Part shown: piece by piece, positions 11,171 to 22,044 of the stretch
Layout: each line of letters opens with the position of its first letter
Numbering within the stretch: the first letter of the stretch is position 1
NCBI RefSeq assembly: GCF_001659605.2
Contig: NC_035161.2
Coordinates: forward strand, 37,157,956 to 37,221,955
DNA length: 64,000 nt
Origin: Manihot esculenta
Taxonomy: Eukaryota > Streptophyta > Magnoliopsida > Malpighiales > Euphorbiaceae
Direction of reading: 5' to 3'
The notes under the pieces: model-generated
Databases searched by the model: none
What the model was told of the DNA's origin: nothing
Seen by the model: only the letters and a program-made list of their open reading frames with translations
Translations under genes and position numbers: made by a program

Positions 11171-11451
11171 TTTGGGCCTCGAGAGTACGGTGTCTTGCAC
11201 ATCGGAAAGAGGTTGGCTTAGAGGTCATAGAAGGGCAAGCACAATAAGAAAGATCAAGAGTAGAATCATGTCCACTAGGATAGGATGTAGAGTCCTGTCT
11301 TGATGATGATGTGTAATGCCATGATTTTATACATGTGCATTAATGTTATGTATGATATGCTATGTATGTGTGGGTTCATGTGTTTTCATATGAACCGTAT
11401 GATGCTAATGATTGATTGTATGCTCGTGTGTTGTTCTTCAGAGGAGCCAGA

Positions 11452-12264
11452 ATGCGAGGTGCTTGTCGATCTGTGAAATCGACTGGAGTTCCATCTGAGA
11501 GGGAAGGTTTGGACACCTTTCCCCCTGCTCTGCCGAGAGCGCAGTCGTGGGGAGTTAGCAGATGGGAAACATCAAGGGACCCTGGAAGGTCTTTTGATGC
11601 AAGCAGAGAAGCGATGGCTCCAAGAAGGATGTCAGCTAGTATGAGGGAAGTAGAGTCAGATGTTCAGAGAAGGGATGTCAGTATGGGAGTCAGAGTACCT
11701 GAAGAAGGTATGGGAGATTCTCAGGAGGATGCTCAGACTCAGGATTCTAGGATTTCAGGTTCAGGAGGGATTGATCCCTCCACTCTGAGTACAGCCGCCA
11801 CTAGAAGAGTGAAGTGGGGCAGAACCCTTAGGGGTAAGAAGAAGAAGTTTTGGCAGAATTTGAAGGCTAGTTTGGGTTTTGGTGGCTCAAGCTCTGGCTC
11901 AGGTAGTTCAAGGTGCTTGAGGTGCGGAAGACCGCACAAAGGAGCCTGTCGGGTTGGAACGACAGCTTGTTTTAGGTGTGGACAGGAAGGACACATAGCA
12001 TGTGAGTGTCCCACTGCGCCCAGGCTGGCTCTGTCCCAGCAAGCAGTTTCAGGTAGATCAGCTCAGCCAGTAGCTCCAGCCATAGTTCAGGTTAGTGGTC
12101 GAGGCAGAGGAAGAGGGTCAGTCCCTCATTCTTCAGGTTTCCGTGGAGAAGGTCCGTCAGCTCCAGCTCGGATCTTCACCCAAGCTCAGCAAGAGGCAGA
12201 CACATCGAACATGGTGGTGCCAGGTATGCTCACTTTTGAATGTTCTGATGTGTATGTTTTGTGA
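11452..12264 (+). CDS. gag: E2 shortened Gag-like protein
   Basis: An open frame of 270 aa starting at ATG 11452 (MRGACRSVKS), which matches the MRGTRRSARL start of the related Gags. An acceptor-like TTGTTCTTCAG ends 10 nt upstream. The N-terminal part is followed directly by the basic stretch and two zinc knuckles ([26 protein letters not shown]), a GRGRGRGS stretch and the start of the protease linker, ending at TGA 12262-12264. The roughly 250-residue capsid core and the Pro/Tyr-rich segment of full Gags are missing. It may still bind RNA through the knuckles but should not assemble a capsid alone. Whether it is translated is unknown. Confidence 0.7.
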   Translation: MRGACRSVKSTGVPSEREGLDTFPPALPRAQSWGVSRWETSRDPGRSFDASREAMAPRRMSASMREVESDVQRRDVSMGVRVPEEGMGDSQEDAQTQDSRISGSGGIDPSTLSTAATRRVKWGRTLRGKKKKFWQNLKASLGFGGSSSGSGSSRCLRCGRPHKGACRVGTTACFRCGQEGHIACECPTAPRLALSQQAVSGRSAQPVAPAIVQVSGRGRGRGSVPHSSGFRGEGPSAPARIFTQAQQEADTSNMVVPGMLTFECSDVYVL

Positions 12265-13330
12265 ACTCTGGTGGTTCTCTTTCTTTAGTTGCTCTAGGAG
12301 CCGTCGAGAGGTTGAGTTGATAGCTTCTGGGCTAGAGTGTTCTTTTTGGGTCAGTGGACTCAAGTGTGATCCATCTGTGGCAGAGTCAGTCTGCCGGTTC
12401 AGTTCTGTGATAGTTGAGGGTAGCTGCCTTCCACTCGACATTGAGGTCCTAGACTTGACTGTCTGGACGTCAGTTTAGAGTCAGATTGGGTTTCTACTTG
12501 TGGTGCTACCTTGGTCTGTAGAGACAAGGTAGTCAGGTTCAGAGGACAGGATGGGTCAAAGATTTTCTTCTGAGGGGACACAGTAGGGATGCCTAGAGGT
12601 TTGATGTCAGCCTGTAAGGTTCGTAGGGTGCGTAGGAGGGGTTGTCAGAGGGTTCTAGCTCTTGTTTGAGAGTTCAGCAGTCAGGTCGGGGAACCAGCCT
12701 CAGTGCCAGTTGTTAGAGAGAATTCTTAGATGTCTTCCCAGGCGAGTTGTCAGGTTTACCATCTGTCAGGGAGTTAGAGTTTGGTATAGGAGTGGTGTCT
12801 GGACGCAGAACCATTTCTACCCTTCCCTATAGGATAGCGCCTGCATAGAGAGAGGTAGCAGTAGAGTAGAGGCGAGACTTGGTAGACAAGGGGTTTTGTC
12901 CGACCTAGTACCTCACTCTGGATTGCTCCAGTATGGTTGTGGGAAACGAAGGATGAATCCTTGAGACTTTGTAACGACTGTAAGCGGTTAAACAAGGTCA
13001 CTACCAAGGGCAGGTATTCCCATGTAGGATGGATGATCTATTGGGACAGTTAGTAGAAGCTGATTGTTTTCCAAGATAGATCTGAAACCTGGGTACTACC
13101 TGTGAGAGTTAGAGTTAGTTTTGGGTTAGTAGAGAGAAGAAGCCAGTTAGTAAAGATGAGAAGAGAAGAGTAAGAGCAGAGAAGGAGGAAGATAGAGAAG
13201 GATCAGAGTAGCGCAGCAGAAGCTCGTGGAGTTTAGGAACCTGGGAGTTCTTACTCCAGCTTTTGGTGTCTCTCTTTGGAGAGAAGCTTTAGGATCCGCT
13301 TGCTTGCTTGCATGCTTGTGTTTGTTGTTT
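12265..13330 (+). pseudogene. E2 pol remnant
   Basis: Scraps of protease and the start of reverse transcriptase can be aligned by eye to E1 and E4 (for example the stretch at 12330-12480 and the region before the RT start at about 12590-13020). They carry many stops and frameshifts. From about 13080 the order is lost: an AGA/GAA-rich stretch leads straight to the PPT. Most of RT, all RNase H and all integrase are absent. Confidence 0.8.
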
Positions 13331-13331
13331 T

Positions 13332-13369
13332 AACATTCGGGGACGAATGTTTTTGTAAGGGGGGAAGAA
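13332..13369 (+). other. E2 hairpin and polypurine tract
   Basis: Inverted repeat AACATTCG/CGAATGTT (13332-13339, 13344-13351) followed by the purine run AAGGGGGGAAGAA (13357-13369), which abuts the 3' LTR. Confidence 0.88.
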
Positions 13370-15746
13370 TGTAATACCCGGCTAGAATCCGGCATCGGGA
13401 TTCCTGCCCTCCGGCGGAATCTAGGGTGTTGGATCTCTCTAGAAGGGGTAAAATGTATTTTTCTAAATGTTTTTATAATGATTTCAATGGTTTTATTTGA
13501 AAAAGAATTGAGTTTTGAAAAGAAAAAGACCAAGGAGGCAAGTGCCAGGTTCGGCCGCCGAAAGTGAAGTTCGGCCGCCGAACATGGGAAGGCTTCGGGA
13601 GCGCCTTTGGCCTCCGAAAGTCTTGTTTGAACGAGCCAAGGTTCGGCCGCCGAAAGTCAAGTTCGGCCGCCGAACATGCATGAGTTTAGGGGGCACGTTA
13701 GGCTGCCGAAGGTCTTCGACCAGGCCACCTATAAAGGGCCCTCAGATCGGAAATGGGTGAGTTTTCTCCCCATTCACGAGCTCAGGTGAGTTTATGCCTT
13801 CCTTTGGTCGTTTTCGTGTTTTCTCTACCCATCTCTCAAGTTTTTCATGACTTCTACCCTTGTGTTTGAAGATTTAAAGCTTAAAGGGAGTTTTGGGAGC
13901 TTGGAGCTTTTGGAGCTTGGATTCTCCACACCTCCGAGTTAGGGGTCACACCACCCTCGATCTCCAAGAGGTTAGTGTAGATCCTTGCTTTTCCTTATGT
14001 TTAATGAAGTTTTAAGTAAGTTTTCTAGAGTTTGATGGTTGAGTTGGGTAGAAATGCATGTTTAAGGTTTATGTGGGTTTTTTTTTTGCTCAATGTATGT
14101 TATATGATGTTTTGTTGGGGTTTTAAGTTAGTTTATGCCCCTTTATGCATGTGGGAGTGAGTATGCATGATTGAGAGAGAGTATGTAAGGATTTGGGTGT
14201 TTTGAGTTCGGTTTTTGGCTAGGCAGAATCGGACCTGTCGTCCAGAGGGGACCAGGTTCGGCCGCCGAAAGGAGTTTCGGCCGCCGAACCTGCATGGGAG
14301 GCAGTCTTTAGGCTGCCGAACGTGCCCCCGAAGGAGGGACTTTCGTTTCTGTCCAGGGGTTTCGGCTGCCGAACCTGCCGCCGAACTTACCCGAGTTTCG
14401 TCTCTGGAAGGGACTTTCGGCCGCCGAAGGTGCCGCCGAAAGTGCCCTGTCCAGCCGTTTCTTGGGTGTTTTCCATGCATGTTTAAGTGATGTTTAGAGG
14501 GGTTTTTGGGGAGTTGTTTATGAGTTGATAGAATTTGTTTGGCACCTCATTCGAGTCCACCTGTGTAGGATCGGACCCGAGAGGCCGAGGAGGCCATTAG
14601 TGCTAGCAGTTGCAGAGTCAGTCAGCGTCTGCCAGGAGGTGAGTAGAACTAAACTTAATCTTTTATGCACAAAATCTAATGCCTAAAGCATGAGCATGCA
14701 TCATGATTATGTATAGTAGGTTGATTGCACTAGTTCACGAATATGTTGCATTGCATTATTTCATGTTGATGCTGAGGTAGGTTTGGACCAAGGCGACTTC
14801 AATAGCCCATATCTGTCATTGAGTCTTGGGTGAGTCTTTTGAGAGCCGGACAAGTACATATAGGAAAGTCCTTGCGAGCTCTCTATGGACTAGGCACCCT
14901 GTCATGTATGTGAAAGTCCTGTGTGAGCTCCTTTGGGGGAGCCGGGCACCGACAGAGGGATTTTTGAGGTCATGTCCGATCCTTGAGAGTAAAGATGCTA
15001 GCAATTCAAAGGAAACTCTCTAAAAACAATCCGTGGGGAATATTCATCTGCATGAGCCCCGAGACGGACCAGTTATGTGATTTCTTTGTGATATGACGCA
15101 TTTCATGAGAGCATGTAATTAATGAACTGTTTTCTATGTTTCTACTCACTGGGCTTTTTAGCTCACCCCTTTCCCCTAACCCCAGTGTTGCAGGTTTAAG
15201 TCAGAGCTCAGAAGTCAGCAGGGTAAAGATTAAGAGACGTGTGTTTTATGTAATAGTTTCTGTTTATGTATCAGTTTAGTGGTTTTAGAAGTGGACATGT
15301 AATATAAGTTGATGTAATGTAAATTGAGATAATGTATGTAACTGATAGTAGAGTTTATGTTTATGGATTAAAGTGTGCTTGGCCCTATAGACTGGTTAGT
15401 CCCTGTTAATGCATGGTTATGTCTATGTTATATGTTGAGTTGAGAACCAAACTTGAGGCATGTAATGTTACCCCATTGGAGTATATGATGAGGACTCCAG
15501 TGGAGGTTTTATGATTTTATGATGTATGTTTCATGTCAGGATACATGCACAGGTCAGGTTTGGGTTCATCAGAGGTTCAGTTTTCATGTTTTTATGGTTA
15601 AGTTTTAATCATGTATGGGATTTGACCAGGTAATAGTATGTATGTTTGGCTTGCTACGGGTCCCGGCGGCCTTAAGCCGATCTGGATCCTAGCGCCGGTG
15701 GCGGTTCGGGCCGTTACAGAGGGGTATCGGTTTCCGGGTCGTTACA
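13370..15746 (+). repeat. E2 3' LTR
   Basis: Same length as the 5' LTR with four differences found; ends GTCGTTACA at 15746 beside the duplication tctcc. All 5' LTR signals recur 4,880 bp further on. Confidence 0.96.
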
Positions 15747-15751
15747 TCTCC

Positions 15752-16134
15752 CATTTCGGCTAAGTGCCCCTTTTATAGGTGGCTGGCCAGGCCACGTTCG
15801 GGGGCCGAAGGTGCCTCCGCATGCATGCAAGGTTCGGCGGCCGAACTTGGAGTTCGGCGGCCGAACCTGCATTTCCCTCACTCAAAATTTTCGGGCGCCT
15901 AAAGTCCCTCCGAAAGCATGCATGTTCGGCGGCCGAACCTCAAAGTTCGGCGGCCGAACCTGGGTTTTCCTCCAAAGATTGTTCATGCAAAAACTCATTT
16001 AATTCTTACTTAAAAACATGAAATACATTAAAACATTTCATAAAATCATAGTTTTACCCTTCTAGAGGTCTCTGACAACCGAGATTCCACCTGACGGTAG
16101 GAATCCCGATACCGGAGTCTAGCCGGGTAATACA
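15752..16134 (-). repeat. E1 5' LTR, second segment
   Basis: Continues the E1 LTR after E2 (matches about 918-1300). It contains the E1 TATA box (15770-15777) and ends ...aataca at 16134, against attaca in the other copy. The sequence beyond is integrase coding sequence of E3. Confidence 0.93.
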
Positions 16135-19100
16135 CCTATGCTAGCATGATGGCTGTTATTGTAGGCAAACTCCACCAAAGGTAGATGCTGCCGCCAAGAA
16201 CCGCCAAAGTCTAACACACACAGTCGAAGCATATCCTCTATGGTCTGGATGGTCCTCTCTGATTGTCCATCAGTCTGTGGGTGGAAAGCAGTGCTAAAAT
16301 CCAATCTCGTGCCCATCGCACTCTGCAGACTCCGCCAAAAGCGGGAGGTAAACTGAGGTCCTCTGTCTGAAACTATAGACACTGGAACTCCATGTAATCG
16401 CACGATCTCATCCAGATAAACTTGTGCCAACTTATCCACAGAATAGTTACTCCGAACTGGAATGAAATGAGCAGATTTCGTGAGTCTGTCCACAATCACC
16501 CATATAGAGTCTATCCTGTTGGACGTAGCTGGTAAACCCACTACAAAATCCATGGCTATGTTTTCCCATTTCCACTCTGGAATCAGTAATGGGTTAAGCA
16601 TTCCAGCTGGTTTCTGATGCTCTAGTTTCACCCTCTGGCAAACCTCACAGGCTGTCACAAACTGCGCCACTTCTTTCTTCATGGCTGGCCACCAATAGAC
16701 CCTTTTCAGATCCTGGTACATCTTGGTGGCTCCTGGGTGAACACTATACCTCGTATTATGAGCTTCCCTCATAATGTCTTCCTTCACACTGCCCCTATCT
16801 GGTACACAAAGTCGACTCCCAAAGCGAAGGATCCCTTTGCTATCAAATCTGAACTCTGGACTATTGTCTGACTGCACAGTCCTGGCAATTTTCATCAACT
16901 CAGGGTCCTCATGCTGTCTCTGAGCGATCTGCTCCAGAAACACAGGTGTCACTCTCATCTGTGCGATCAATGCACCTGTACCAGACAACTCTAACTGTAA
17001 TCCCTCTTCTAAGAGCTTGTAAAGCTCCATCACGACTGGTCTCCGCTCTGCTGCTATATGGGATAAACTGCCTAGTGACTTCCGGCTTAGGGCGTCTGCC
17101 ACAACGTTCGCCTTACCCGGATGATACTGGATTTTACAATCATAATCACTGAACAATTCAACCCATCTTCTCTGTCTTAAATTCAGCTCTCTCTGACTCA
17201 AGATGTACTGTAAACTTTTGTGATCAGTAAAGATCTCGCATTTAACCCCATAGAGGTAATGCCGCCACATCTTAAGTGCAAAGATAACTGCTGCCATCTC
17301 GAGGTCATGGGTGGGGTAATTCAACTCGTGCTTCTTCAACTGTCTCGAAGCATACGCTATTACCCTATCACTCTGCATCAAAACACAACCCAATCCCACT
17401 CGAGATGCATCACAGAACACTGTGAAATCCTCGTTACTCACAGGCAGAGCTAGCACTGGTGCTGTTGTCAATCTCCGCTTGAGCTCCTCAAAGCTCTCTT
17501 CACACTGGTCTGACCAGATAAACTTCTGGTTCTTCTGAGTCAGCTTGGTTATAGGAGCTGCTATCTTTGAGAAGTTCTGAACGAACCTCCTGTAGTAACC
17601 TGCCAGTCCCAGAAAGCTTTTAATCTCAGTCACTGTAGTGGGTCTGGGCCAGTTAGCTACAGCCTCTATCTTCTTGGGATCTACCTCAATGCCCTCTGCT
17701 GACACCACATGTCCCAAGAAGGAAATGCTCCTCAACCAAAACTCACACTTCGAGAACTTGGCATATAAACCATGCTCTCGCAGTGTCTGCAGAACTATTC
17801 TCAGATGCTGGGCATGCTCCTCTGCATCTCTGGAATACACTAAAATATCATCGATGAAAACAATGACAAAGTGATCTAGAAACTCACTGAAAACTCTGTT
17901 CATGAGATCCATGAATGCTGCAGGGGCGTTAGTCAACCCGAACGGCATTACTAAGAACTCATAATGCCCATATCTAGTTCTGAACGCTGTCTTAGGCACA
18001 TCTGCCTCTCTGACTCTCAACTGATGATACCCAGATCTCAGATCTATTTTAGAGAAACAACCTGCTCCAGCTAGCTGGTCAAATAGATCATCAATCCGAG
18101 GTAAAGGATACCTATTCTTGGTAGTGACCTTGTTCAACTGTCTGTAGTCGATACAAAGTCTGAGGGAGCCATCCTTCTTTCTGACAAAGAGCACTGGAGC
18201 ACCCCAAGGTGAGGTACTAGAGCGGATGAAACCCTTATCTACCAAGTCCTGCAACTGGTCTTTTAACTCTTTTAACTCTGCTGGCGCCATCCTGTAGGGA
18301 GGAATAGAGATAGGTCTGGTCCCTGGCAGCAATTCAATTTCAAACCCTATCTCCCTATCAGGTGGTAGTCCTGGCAAATCGTCTAGAAACACATCGAGAA
18401 ACTCTCGGACTACTGGTACTGTGGCTGGTTCCCTCACCTGACTGTCTAGCTCTCTCACATGAGCTAGAAACCCCTGACAACCCCTCCTAAGCAAACGACG
18501 AGCCTGAAGGGCTGAAATCATACCTCTGGGTGTACCTCTCCTGTCTCCTCTGAAGACACATTCTGACCCATCCTGGTCTCTGAGACTAACTATCTTCTCT
18601 CTACAGTGCAAAGTAGCACTATATGCAGATAGCCAATTCATCCCTAGAATGACATCAAAATCTGTCAAGTCTAGAACCACAAGGTCAGCTGGAAGGCATC
18701 TACCCTCTATGAACACTGGACTGAAACGACAGACTGACACTGCCACTGATGGGTCACATCTAGGTCCACTGACCCAGAGAGGATACTCTAACTCAGAACT
18801 GATCAAACCCAATCTCTCTATGGCTCTCGAAGCAATAAAGGAATGAGAAGCACCGGGGTCCATCAAAGCATACACATCTGAACACCCAATGATGAGATTA
18901 CCTGACACCACTGTGTTCGACGTGTTAGCCTCCTCCTGTGTCACAGTGAAAATCCGTGCTGGGGCTACCGGATTTCCACCTCGGGAACCTGCTGCTGAAG
19001 TAGAGGCTGCCCCTCTCCCTCTACCTCTGCCACTACTCTGAGGCATGACTGGAGCTGCTGGCCGAACAACTGGCTGTACCACACTGCCTGAACTCATCTG

Positions 19101-19559
19101 CTGGGATGGTACAAAAGTCCTCTGAGGACAATCCCGAGCAATATGCCCTTCCTGTCCACATTTAAAACACGCTGTAGATCCCAACCGACAAACTCTGCCA
19201 TGTAGTTTTCCGCATCTTCTGCAGACTGGAGCTGTGCCAGAGCTTGAACCACTACCTATTCCCAGACCTGACTTCACTTTACTCCAGAACTTACTCTTTG
19301 TTCCTTTTGCTCTATCCCATCTCTTACCGCCTGTAGTGGGGGCTTTCGAACCCGAAGCCTGTGCCTTTGACTGTTTCTGAATATTAGCACTAGCTTCCAT
19401 TTTCCTGGCTGCGTCCACTATCGTGTGGAAACTCTCCTTTTCTGCTGGAAGAATCAAGGAAGAATACCTGGGATGCAATCTCATAATATATCTCCTTGCC
19501 TTCTTCTGATCAGTATCATAGGCTTGACCCACATACTGAAGCAAATCCAGGAACTTATC
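16135..19559 (-). pseudogene. gag-pol: E3 Gag-Pol, main part, truncated in integrase by E1
   Basis: An open minus-strand frame continuing the gag sequence at 38400. It holds the end of the capsid region, two zinc knuckles ([26 protein letters not shown]), protease ([11 protein letters not shown]), reverse transcriptase ([10 protein letters not shown]), RNase H ([17 protein letters not shown]), the integrase HHCC finger with the usual CEVC, and the catalytic core up to NNSHHASIG, where E1 interrupts it. Very similar to E4 throughout. The frame is open here, but the gene is dead because of both insertions and the nonsense codon in the other piece. Confidence 0.95.
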
Positions 19560-20082
19560 TGTAATACCCGGCTAGAATCCGGCACCGGAATTCCTATTAT
19601 CTGGCGGAATCCGGGGTGTTGGGATTCTATCTAAGGGTAGGAGTTATGTGTTACTAAGGGTTATGATGTGTTTCAATGTTTTAAGGTTAAGGGAAGTGAG
19701 TTTTGAGTTGAAATGACCTTAGGCAGTTGAGCCAAGTTCGGCCGCCGAAAGTAAGTTCGGCCGCCGAAAGTGTTTGGCTTCCGAAGGGAAGTTCGGCCCC
19801 CGAACGTTGCATGGTCTTGCATGTGATTGGGCAGCCGACGATGAGTTGGCCAGCCAAGCTGAGTCATGGCTTTTGACAGATGTTGGCCTCAGATTCTTGC
19901 CATGAATTAGCCACGTCTTCTATGACTCATCTGCAAGTGTTTTGAGCAGCTCATGCAGGAGTTTGCTCATTCACCAAGTTTTGAAGGGTTTGAAGCAAAA
20001 GTGAGTTTGAGAGAGTTTGAGAGTGTGAGAAGAGGTGATCCGTTTTCCCTTGTTCAGAGTGTTTAGCTTCTTGCTACAGGAG

Positions 20083-21374
20083 GTAAGTGATGCACTTGAA
20101 CATGTGTATATGTTTCTGAGTTTATGGGGATAAAGGAAGGAGATGCATGCTTAGGGTATTAATGGTAGTTTTAAGAATTATGCATGGTTACATGTTTATA
20201 TGTATGTTTGTTTTGTTGTTTGGGGTTATTAGCTAGTTTTGGACCCCTGTGATCATATACATGAGTATATGTATGTTGAGGAGGTGAAGTTTGCATGGTT
20301 TGAGAAGTTGAAGGAAAGAAGGAGATGGTTTGTCGTTGAAACTGAGTTCTGGATGAACTCAGGTTCGGCAGCCGAAAGTTCATTCGGCCGCCGAACCTCT
20401 TGCATGGTAGCTTAGGCTGCCACAGCTTGCCCCGAGTGTTTTTGCATGTTCGGCTTTGTTTGGGGGATTCGGCCGCCGAAGGTGCCGCCGAAGGTTAGAG
20501 ACTTTCGTCTCTGGAGTGCCTTGTGGCCTCCGAAACTTGCCCCCGAAAGGGTTCGGCCGCCGAACATAGAGATTCGGCCGCCGAAGGTGCTTGAGTTTCG
20601 TCTCTGGAGAGGACTTTCGGCCGCCGAACCTGCCGCCGAAAGTGTTCTGTCCAGCTTTCTTTTACATGTGATACATGGCTAGTTGAGTGAGTTTAAGGGG
20701 ATTCTTAGGGAGGTTAAGAAAGTTATTCATAAGCTTATTTGGTCCCTCATTTGAGTCCATCTGTATAGGTACAGACCAGAGGAACCAGAGAGAGCAGCAG
20801 TGAGTACTGCTCCAGAGATTCAGAACCTGCAGAGTCAGTCAGTCCAGTTAGCCAGAGGTGAGTGGAACTAAACTTATAACTTTTAATTGAACCATAAACT
20901 GCTTTTAGCATATCTCATGCATCATGATTATGCCATAGGTTGATTGCATTAGTATACACGAATATGTTGCATTGCATTATTATTTGGTGATGTGAGTAAA
21001 TGCTGAATGATCCAATAGTCTCAGACAGGAAGTCCAGGAGCCTTTGACTACGCCCTGGCACGTATAGCAAAGACCAGGAGCCTTTGACTACGCCCTGGCA
21101 GGTATATAGTAAAGTCCAGGAGCCTTTGACTACGCCCTGGCAATGGTAAGTACAGAGGTGTTATATACACATATACATATATGACAGGAAGACCAGGTGC
21201 TCGATTCTACGCCCTGGCACAGAGTTACTGGGACTATGTGGTGACAGGTTTACTCTTGATGTGGCTTGTCTGTGATATGGTGCATTCCATGAGATCATAT
21301 TTTACTGAGATGTTTTACTGTTCTACTCACTGGGCTATAGAGCTCATCCCACTCCCTTAACCCCAGTTTTGCAG
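20083..21374 (+). other. Candidate pair of introns inside the E4 LTR
   Basis: Candidate intron A 20083-20768 (ACAGGAG/GTAAGT ... CTGTATAG/GT), an 89-nt exon 20769-20857, and candidate intron B 20858-21374 (GCCAGAG/GTGAGT ... CCTTAACCCCAGTTTTGCAG/GT). The TTAAC about 20 nt before the last AG fits the plant branch-point consensus. The solo LTR has the same layout at 44165-44823 and 44903-45408. Confidence 0.5.
21031..21220 (+). repeat. Hairpin-forming tandem repeats in the E4 LTR
   Basis: Three near-identical units of roughly 40-45 bp, each running CCAGGAGCC...CTACGCCCTGG, and a fourth diverged unit (CCAGGTGC...TACGCCCTGG). The ends of each unit are complementary (CCAGG/CCTGG), so RNA could fold into serial hairpins. 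A second copy lies at the same place in the 3' LTR (about 37604-37793). Confidence 0.85.
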
Positions 21375-21824
21375 GTTCAGTGTACAGTGTACAGGGACAG
21401 TCCAGCAGAGTACAGGAAAAGAGAAGAGATCTGTAATAGCTTAGAGTGGACATGTAATATTAAAGAGATGTAATAGTTGTTGCTTGACCTAGACCTAGTG
21501 ATGTATGTTTGTACATGATCTGTATATGTATATATGTTTTCCTGTATGTGAAAACCAGGCTTAACAGGTATGAGTTAACCCATCTAGAGCAAGCTCTAGT
21601 CAGGGATACAGAGTACAGAGTACATGAGTACAGAGTACAGAGATAGTGCATGCACAGGTTAAGCCTTGGTTCAGCAAAGAGTTTTATTTTCACATAAACT
21701 GTATGATCATGTATAAGGTTTACAGGTACACAGAGAGTATAGCAGGCTTGCTACGGGTTCTGGCGGCCTTAAGCCGACCTGAATCCTAGCGCCGGTGACG
21801 GTCCAATTTGGGGTCGTTACAGAT

Positions 21825-21836
21825 TGGTATCAGAGC
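21825..21836 (+). other. E4 primer binding site
   Basis: TGGTATCAGAGC, 3 nt after the LTR end at 21821; initiator tRNA-Met type. The leader that follows ends in the acceptor-like GTGTTTCCAG (AG at 22036-22037), 7 nt before the gag ATG. Confidence 0.93.
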
Positions 21837-22044
21837 CCTAGGTTTATATGATCGGACCTATAGAGACAGTGTTGGGCTCAGACAGGTTAGAAGTGGTCAA
21901 GCACAATAGGAAATATCATGTCCACTAGGATAGCGTCTTGAGTCCTATCTGCTATGATATGCCATGAGTGTTGTATGTGTATGATTGATATGTCATGTTT
22001 ATGTGCTAATGTGGTATGTTATATGTTGTGTTTCCAGAGTAAAG

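Larger units (their letters stand above)
8490..15746 (+). mobile_element. E2: non-autonomous gypsy element with gag-like frame only
   Basis: Bounded by TGTAATACCCGG and GTCGTTACA and flanked by an exact 5-bp duplication tctcc (8485-8489 and 15747-15751). Both LTRs are 2,377 bp (8490-10866, 13370-15746) at a constant offset of 4,880. I found four differences: 9487/14367, 9655/14535, 10005/14885 and 10311/15191. The interior is only about 2.5 kb: PBS, a leader with a second PBS-like block, a short Gag-like frame and pol scraps. A recent insertion with ruined pol implies enzymes supplied by another element. It resembles the published TR-GAG class. Confidence 0.95.
1..16134 (-). mobile_element. 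E1: Ty3/gypsy Tekay-type chromovirus, left end outside window
   Basis: The element reads right to left: 5' LTR 6687-8489 plus 15752-16134, PBS 6671-6683, gag-pol 6416-1431, PPT near 1301-1313, then the 3' LTR, cut by the window start. The 5' LTR is split by E2. E1 itself sits in the integrase region of E3; the probable target duplication is cctat at 16135-16139, whose partner lies outside the window. Comparing the visible 3' LTR with the 5' LTR, I found at least six differences, mostly C-to-T or G-to-A, more than between the LTRs of E2, E4 or E5. That agrees with E1 being older than E2, which lies inside it. Confidence 0.93.
19560..21821 (+). repeat. E4 5' LTR
   Basis: TGTAATACCCGG...GGGTCGTTACA. 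Palindrome pairs TTCGGCCGCCGAA at 19737 and 19756, and a larger GC-rich cluster at 20363-20640. Unlike the other LTRs I see no TATAAA: the homologous place reads GGCCAGCCAAGCTGAG near 19850, where others read GGCCAGCCACCTATAAA. Confidence 0.96.

Noticed and set aside
11416..11451. Upstream in-frame ATG for E2 gag
   Set aside because: The shared Gag N-terminus starts at 11452, and the acceptor-like CAG lies between the two ATGs.
21031..21220. Regular repeats resembling a CRISPR array
   Set aside because: Units are contiguous minisatellite repeats in a plant LTR, without unique spacers or cas genes.
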